64,000 nucleotides of DNA, taken from Paenibacillus macerans. Lineage in GTDB: Bacteria; Bacillota; Bacilli; Paenibacillales; Paenibacillaceae. Shown piece by piece: positions 59,666 through 64,000 of this stretch (the stretch's first letter is position 1; every line of letters starts with the position of its first letter). Under the pieces are notes generated by a model. It searched no databases, was not told where the DNA came from, and saw nothing but the letters and a program-made list of their open reading frames with translations. The position numbers and the translations under genes were made by a program. The stretch lies in the NCBI RefSeq assembly GCF_900454495.1, contig NZ_UGSI01000002.1, positions 124,001 through 188,000 on the forward strand, read 5' to 3'.

Positions 59666-59732
59666 ATCTTAAGAATGGGGCTTGAATCTTAAAATCGGGG
59701 CATTCAAACTCGGATCTGGCGTGACTTATAAT
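59666..59732 (+). promoter_or_regulatory. Importer promoter with tandem AraC-type sites
   Basis: ATCTTAAGAATGGGGC (59666) and ATCTTAAAATCGGGGC (59686) are direct repeats exactly 20 bases apart. TATAAT (59727-59732) follows, and the -35 position (59704-59709, TCAAAC) is poor and overlaps the end of the second repeat. This is the usual layout of a promoter activated by an AraC-type regulator, probably the YesN gene at 56350. Confidence 0.7.
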
Positions 59733-59766
59733 GAGAGCGTCAAAAAATAGCCGAGGGGGTATCACG

Positions 59767-61077
59767 ATGAATATGAGAAAAAAATTGGCGGCCGCGGTCG
59801 CCGGTGCGCTGCTTGTCTCATCGCTGGCGCTGGCCGGCTGCGGCAATTCGAACGATGGAGACAAGGCTGCAGGCAGCGCGTCTGCCGGCGGCGGCGCCCA
59901 AAAGAACGTGACGATCTCCTACACGATCTGGGACAAAAACCAGCAGCCGGCGATGGAGGCGATCGCCAGGGCGTTCACCGAGCAGCACCCGAACATTGAG
60001 GTCAAGGTCGACGCCATTCCATGGGGCGAGTATTGGACGAAGATGTCCGCTGCCGCGCAGGCGGGCACGCTGCCCGATGTGTTCTGGATGCACGCCGGCC
60101 AGTTCAACAAGTACGCGGCCGGCCGGTTCCTCGAGCCGATCACGGACAAGGTGCAGGCCGGCGAGATCGATCTGAACAACTACGCGTCGGGACTAGGTTC
60201 GATCTATACGCTGGACGGGGAAAACTACGGCGTTCCGAAGGACTTTGACACGATCGGCCTCGCCTACAACAAGGAACTGTTCGACCAGGCGGGCATTCCG
60301 TATCCGGACGATACGTGGGACTACGCCAAGCTGGCGGAGGTCGCGGGGCAGCTCAGCCAGCCGGACAAGGGCATTTACGGCTTCGGCGCCAAGATGGACA
60401 CTCAGGCCGGCTACTGGAACGACATGCTGGCGAACGGCGGCCGCATTTTAAATGAAGACATGACCAAGTCCGGCTACGATGAGCCGGCCTCGATCGAGGC
60501 GCTGAAGGCCCGCTACCGGATGATTCTCGACAAGGCTTCACCGACGCACCAGCAGATGACCGACACGGATTCGGTCGAGATGTTCAAATCGGGCAAGCTT
60601 GCGATGATTTTCGACGGTTCCTGGGATAACGGCAACCTGGCCAGCAGCGACATCATCAAGGACAAGTACGATTGGGCGCCGCTGCCGAAGGGCAAGGCGG
60701 GGCGCGGCAACATCATCAACGGACTCGGCAACGTGATGTCCGCGAAAGGCAAGCACAAAGAGGAGTCGTGGCAGTTCCTGAAGTTCCTCGGCTCGAAGGA
60801 GGCGGCCGAAATCACGGCCCGAATGGGCGCGGCGATCCCGGCGTTCAAGGACACGCAGGACGCCTGGGTGAAGAGCAAACCGGACCTGAACCTGCAGGTG
60901 TTCATCGACCAGGCGGCGGACGCGACGCCGTACCCGAGCGGCTCGAAGTCGTATCCGGTCTGGTTTGCAAAAGAGTCGGAGATCATGTCCCAGGCATGGG
61001 GCGGTGCGATCTCGATCGAGGAAGGCGCCAAGAAAGTGGCGGACATGATGAACCAGGCGATCGCGGACGCCAAGTAA
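59767..61077 (+). CDS. Sugar ABC transporter substrate-binding lipoprotein
   Basis: A 436-residue solute-binding protein of the family-1 type. The signal peptide ends in the lipobox LALAGC (Cys25), followed by a short Gly/Ser linker. Segments include SYTIWDKNQQPAMEAIARAF, PDVFWMHAGQFNKYAAGRFL, YGVPKDFDTIGLAYNKELFD and LAMIFDGSWDNGNL. The ATG at 59767 has GAGGGGGT about eight bases upstream. It begins the importer operon with two permeases; a hairpin after it may raise its level over the permeases. No ATPase gene is present; a shared MsmX-type ATPase is usual. Confidence 0.95.
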   Translation: MNMRKKLAAAVAGALLVSSLALAGCGNSNDGDKAAGSASAGGGAQKNVTISYTIWDKNQQPAMEAIARAFTEQHPNIEVKVDAIPWGEYWTKMSAAAQAGTLPDVFWMHAGQFNKYAAGRFLEPITDKVQAGEIDLNNYASGLGSIYTLDGENYGVPKDFDTIGLAYNKELFDQAGIPYPDDTWDYAKLAEVAGQLSQPDKGIYGFGAKMDTQAGYWNDMLANGGRILNEDMTKSGYDEPASIEALKARYRMILDKASPTHQQMTDTDSVEMFKSGKLAMIFDGSWDNGNLASSDIIKDKYDWAPLPKGKAGRGNIINGLGNVMSAKGKHKEESWQFLKFLGSKEAAEITARMGAAIPAFKDTQDAWVKSKPDLNLQVFIDQAADATPYPSGSKSYPVWFAKESEIMSQAWGGAISIEEGAKKVADMMNQAIADAK

Positions 61078-61099
61078 GCGCCGCAGGCCGGGCAAAATC

Positions 61100-61134
61100 G
61101 CCAAAGGCGTTCCGGTATCCGGGACGCCTTTGGC
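61100..61134 (+). terminator. Attenuating hairpin between binding protein and permeases
   Basis: GCCAAAGGCGTTCCGG (61100-61115), loop TAT, CCGGGACGCCTTTGGC (61119-61134), then AAATATGAGG. A strong stem with one G-T pair and no T-run. Such intergenic hairpins usually protect the upstream message or partly stop transcription. Confidence 0.7.
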
Positions 61135-61152
61135 AAATATGAGGTGAGGGCA

Positions 61153-62022
61153 ATGAATTCGAAAAGCAGGTACGCATGGGCTTATACGATGATCGCTCCG
61201 ACGTTGATCGGGACGTTGGTGTTCTGGTTCTGGCCGGCCGTCTACTCCATCTACCTGGGCTTCCTGAAGTCCGAAAACTTCGGCCTCGTAAACCATTGGG
61301 TCGGCTGGGCCAACTACGAGAGATTGTTTAATGACGGAGAGTTCTGGCAAAATCTCCGCAATACGATGGTTTATGCCGCGTTGTTCGTGCCTGCGACGAT
61401 TGTGCTTTCCACGTTTTTCGCCGTGTTGCTGAACGCCAAGATTAAGGGCCGGTCCGCCTATCGGGTCATTTATTTTCTGCCGCAAGTCACGATGGCGGCC
61501 GCATCCGCCATGGTGTGGGTCATTATATTCGCGCAGGATTACGGACTGCTGAATTCCGTGCTCGGCACCCATATCGCGTGGATCTCGGACAAGCGGTTCG
61601 CCATGTATGCCCTTGTTATGGTCGGCGTATGGGGTTCGATCGGCTTCAACATGCTGCTGATCCTTGCCGGGCTTCAAGGGATTCCGCGTCCTCTGTACGA
61701 GGCGGCCGAGATCGACGGGGCCGTCGGCTTCCGCAAGTTCCGCTCCATCACGCTGCCGCTGCTTACTCCGACGCTGTTTTTCACGTCCATCGTGCTCGTG
61801 ATCGGCGCCACGCAAATCTTCGACAGCATCTATCTGATCATCGGCAAGACGAACGTTGCGCTTCCCGCCGTGCGCTCACTCGTATACGCTTATTACCAGA
61901 ATACGTTCATCTACTACGACCAGAACTATGGAGCGGCCATCGTCAACATCCTGCTGCTGATTAACCTGATTTTGACGGGTATTCAATTCCTGCTGCAAAA
62001 AAAATGGGTGATTTATGACTAG
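61153..62022 (+). CDS. Sugar ABC transporter permease (MalF/UgpA type)
   Basis: A 289-residue permease with six helices. The cytoplasmic EAA loop EAAEIDGAVGFRKFRSITLP LLTP lies near residue 190 and contacts the ATPase. The start at 61153 has GAGGTGA five bases upstream; ATG 61144 lies within that site. It is the first permease; the second begins 77 bases later, after the leader repeat at 62026. Confidence 0.95.
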   Translation: MNSKSRYAWAYTMIAPTLIGTLVFWFWPAVYSIYLGFLKSENFGLVNHWVGWANYERLFNDGEFWQNLRNTMVYAALFVPATIVLSTFFAVLLNAKIKGRSAYRVIYFLPQVTMAAASAMVWVIIFAQDYGLLNSVLGTHIAWISDKRFAMYALVMVGVWGSIGFNMLLILAGLQGIPRPLYEAAEIDGAVGFRKFRSITLPLLTPTLFFTSIVLVIGATQIFDSIYLIIGKTNVALPAVRSLVYAYYQNTFIYYDQNYGAAIVNILLLINLILTGIQFLLQKKWVIYD

Positions 62023-62025
62023 CCA

Positions 62026-62091
62026 ATGCTTCCGAAGCAAGTTTTGTACATGTCATACCAAGGAAACCTTGCTCACAAAACTTTAAGGAGG
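62026..62091 (+). repeat. Intergenic leader repeat, copy 2
   Basis: ATGCTTCCGAAG, AAGTTTTGTAC, variable loop, then TTGCTCACAAAACTTT and AAGGAGG. AAGTTTTGT pairs with ACAAAACTT, and CAAGG-AAA-CCTTG makes an inner hairpin. It starts four bases after the first permease and ends with the ribosome binding site of the second. Same arrangement as 34311-34376. Confidence 0.75.
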
Positions 62092-62098
62092 TGCAAAA

Positions 62099-62935
62099 AT
62101 GAGTAGAGATGTCTCTGCCAAGCGTAGAAGCAACCTTGTCATTCATCTGATTCTAATCGCGGGGTCCGTCGTCATGGTGCTCCCGTTCCTGTGGATGATC
62201 CTTACGTCGCTTAAAACGACGACGGAAGCAACTCAGATTCCGATCACCCTATTCCCTGCCGAACCGAGCCCGCGAGGCTATACGGACGCGCTTAGACAGT
62301 CGCCTTTCATGCATTACTATGCGAACACGCTGATCTCGGCGTTTATGAAGACGGTGTTCCCTGTCATCTTCAGCGCGATGGCGGCCTTCGCGTTTGCGCG
62401 CATTCGCTTTCCGGGCAGTGGGCTGTGTTTTTTTCTGATTATCTCGGTCATGATGATTCCGAACCCAGTGTTCTATACGCCGCAATACTTGATGATGAGC
62501 AAGCTCGGACTGGTGAATACGGTGACCGCGCTCTGGATCGCTTCACTCGTCAGCCCGTTCGCCACCTTTTTGCTGCGGCAATTTTTCCTGGGCATCCCCA
62601 AGGAGTTGGAGGAAGCGGCGGTGTTGGACGGGTGCAATCCGTTCCAGATCTTCAGCCGTATCATGCTGCCGCTCGTCAAGTCGGCGCTTGTCGCGGTCGT
62701 CATCATCCAACTGCTCTGGTCGTGGAATGAGTTGCAGTGGCCGCTCATCATCAACAGCTCGCCGGAGAAGCTGACGCTGTCGGCAGGCCTCGCCACGCTT
62801 GTCTCCATGTTCGGCACAGATTATCCGGTATTGATGGCCGGCGCGTTCATGGCCGTGATTCCGATGCTCGTCCTGTTTTTCATGTTCCAGCGGCGGTTCA
62901 TCGAGGGCGTCGCCTTCAGCGCTAGCAAGGGCTGA
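62099..62935 (+). CDS. Sugar ABC transporter permease (MalG/UgpE type)
   Basis: A 278-residue permease with six helices. MVLPFLWMILTSLKTTTEAT is the conserved MalG N-terminal segment and the EAA loop is EEAAVLDGCNPFQIFSRIML with PLVK. It ends with RRFIEGVAFSASKG, as is typical of this family. AAGGAGG lies seven bases upstream within the leader repeat. It pairs with the permease at 61153 to form the membrane channel. Confidence 0.96.
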   Translation: MSRDVSAKRRSNLVIHLILIAGSVVMVLPFLWMILTSLKTTTEATQIPITLFPAEPSPRGYTDALRQSPFMHYYANTLISAFMKTVFPVIFSAMAAFAFARIRFPGSGLCFFLIISVMMIPNPVFYTPQYLMMSKLGLVNTVTALWIASLVSPFATFLLRQFFLGIPKELEEAAVLDGCNPFQIFSRIMLPLVKSALVAVVIIQLLWSWNELQWPLIINSSPEKLTLSAGLATLVSMFGTDYPVLMAGAFMAVIPMLVLFFMFQRRFIEGVAFSASKG

Positions 62936-63033
62936 CCGAGACGCGCCGGAGAGGAGGTGAGGAGCAAGGGCGGCGAGCGGTCTCGCCGCTAGCTTCAACA
63001 GTCAATCCCATGTGGACAGGAGTGAACGATGTA

Positions 63034-64000
63034 ATGTTGAATGCAAGACTCGCAAGGCTAGGAGTAATGATGCTCGTCTTTGTTCTGCTCGGCTCGATGC
63101 TGTTCATGAACTTCAAGCTCCCGCATGCCGCCGCCTCCGGCGAGTGGCAGGCCCAGACGTACGACCCGAACAAGCCGGGGCTGGAGCTGAACCCGCTGAA
63201 GGGCTTTTTGCCTTTCGCCAAGCAGCCCACGGACAGCACCGATCCGAACAACAGCTTTCCGCACAGCATGGAATGGTTCTACGTCTCGCTGCGCGACGTG
63301 ATGACCGACTGGAATACGTACAACTGGGCGCCGCTGGACGCCTATCTGAACGATATCGCGAGCCGGGGCAACCAGGCAGCCTTCCGCGTCTATGTCGACT
63401 ATCCGGGACGTACGACCGGCATACCGCAGTTTCTGCTCGACGGCGGGCTGCAGACCCGCGATTACGATCAGAACGGCAACCACGACACGGCGACGCACAG
63501 CCTGGCCCCCGACTGGAACGACGCAAATCTTAATCTGGCGTTACGCCAATTCGTTGCCGCGCTCGGAGCCCGTTACGACGGCGATCCTCGGATAGGCTTC
63601 GTAACGGCGGGACTGTACGGCTTTTGGGGAGAGTGGCATACATGGCCCTACAATACCGACCCGACGAACTGGGAAATGAACCAGAGCAACCGGGACGCGT
63701 TGCTGTCCGCGTTCAAGAACGCGTTCCACACGACCCATGTGCTGGCACGGTATCCTTATTCCGCGAGTACGGCTGAGTTAAAAAGCGCTTTCGGCTATCA
63801 TGACGATTCCTTCTCGTACGAGACGCTGTTCCAGCATGACTGGGACTTCTGGAATCTCATCACCCAGAACGGCCTGCAGGACATTTGGCGGACGCATCCG
63901 ATCGGGGGCGAGTTCTATCCGCCGCTCCAGCAGGATACGAGCTTCTGGCAATACTGGCCGAACCGGAATGGCCAAGACTTTCAGACCTCCGTCGAGACGA
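63034..64000 (+). CDS. DUF4832-like secreted glycosidase-like protein, 3' end outside window
   Basis: About 322 residues are visible and the frame runs off the window. The start MLNARLARLGVMMLVFVLLG gives a signal peptide or anchor (cut near PHAAASGEW). NPLKGFLPF near residue 55, then RVYVDYPGRTTGIPQFLLDG and IGFVTAGLYGFWGEWHTWPY fit the TIM-barrel part of DUF4832-type proteins, where the GFWGEWH segment suggests a sugar-active site. ATG 63034 has AGGAG 11 bases upstream; GTG 63022 and ATG 63010 are in frame too. It follows the permease by 98 bases, so it is probably in the importer operon. Confidence 0.78.
   Translation, partial: MLNARLARLGVMMLVFVLLGSMLFMNFKLPHAAASGEWQAQTYDPNKPGLELNPLKGFLPFAKQPTDSTDPNNSFPHSMEWFYVSLRDVMTDWNTYNWAPLDAYLNDIASRGNQAAFRVYVDYPGRTTGIPQFLLDGGLQTRDYDQNGNHDTATHSLAPDWNDANLNLALRQFVAALGARYDGDPRIGFVTAGLYGFWGEWHTWPYNTDPTNWEMNQSNRDALLSAFKNAFHTTHVLARYPYSASTAELKSAFGYHDDSFSYETLFQHDWDFWNLITQNGLQDIWRTHPIGGEFYPPLQQDTSFWQYWPNRNGQDFQTSVET

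Noticed and set aside
60538..61815. A 425-codon minus-strand frame across binding protein and permease
   Set aside because: It spans two clear genes on the plus strand and gives a low-complexity, histidine- and arginine-rich product.
1..64000. CRISPR arrays, tRNA, rRNA, ccr recombinase or integrase genes
   Set aside because: None seen. The absence of ccr is a real limit to the SCC-like interpretation and is stated there.

Overview
The window looks like a Paenibacillus-type Firmicute chromosome. The clues are the RlmH and CxxH/CxxC neighbours typical of Bacilli, strong AGGAGG ribosome binding sites, YesM/YesN-type two-component systems next to sugar ABC transporters, and an IS1595-like element. 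No rRNA, tRNA or CRISPR array was recognised.

Layout. (1) 1-2340 is core: a DUF4367-like protein, a CxxH/CxxC protein, a membrane protein and rlmH. (2) 2341 to about 52,890 is an accessory island of small cassettes, mostly one regulator (TetR, MarR, MerR, Lrp, XRE-cupin, XRE-MmyB) divergent from or next to one or two oxidoreductases, hydrolases or efflux pumps. Remnants are scattered through it: an IS1182-type transposase, an alpha/beta hydrolase, DUF3500, a WYL regulator, SDR, FMN-reductase and ABC genes. Larger blocks are a very GC-rich SDR-MFS-TetR block that looks actinobacterial (9.86-13.4 kb), an ankyrin/DUF4241 group resembling immunity genes (18.2-26.7 kb), a two-component/VanZ/ABC module resembling peptide-antibiotic resistance (31.5-37.7 kb), an amidohydrolase operon under a MarR regulator (37.7-40.5 kb), a decayed LytTR-ABC locus (40.7-42.9 kb), an IS1595-like element (43.1-44.6 kb), and MATE pumps. 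(3) 52,895-64,000 is a GC-rich carbohydrate locus: GH31 glycosidase, YesN/YesM regulators and a membrane-anchored solute-binding protein on the minus strand, divergent from a lipoprotein/permease/permease importer and a DUF4832-like protein that runs off the window.

Main observation. The last codons of rlmH (Glu-Pro-Tyr-His-Lys-stop) recur as short direct repeats at 4775, 9791, 14974 and 28697. A one-base-deleted copy lies at 13498 and more diverged candidates at 31520, 49693 and 52869. All read in the same direction as rlmH. The core TATCATAAAT matches the core of the staphylococcal SCC attachment site, which also lies at the rlmH 3' end. I infer that the island is a tandem array of SCC-like insertions at rlmH. 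No recombinase gene (ccr) is in the window, so the units look like cargo-only or decayed remnants.

Regulation is unusually readable. Palindromic operators overlapping good promoters can be seen for the TetR/SDR, XRE/MBL, MarR/RidA, MerR/AKR, NTF2/NmrA, TetR (leaderless), MarR/amidohydrolase, TetR/MATE and YesN/sugar-importer pairs.
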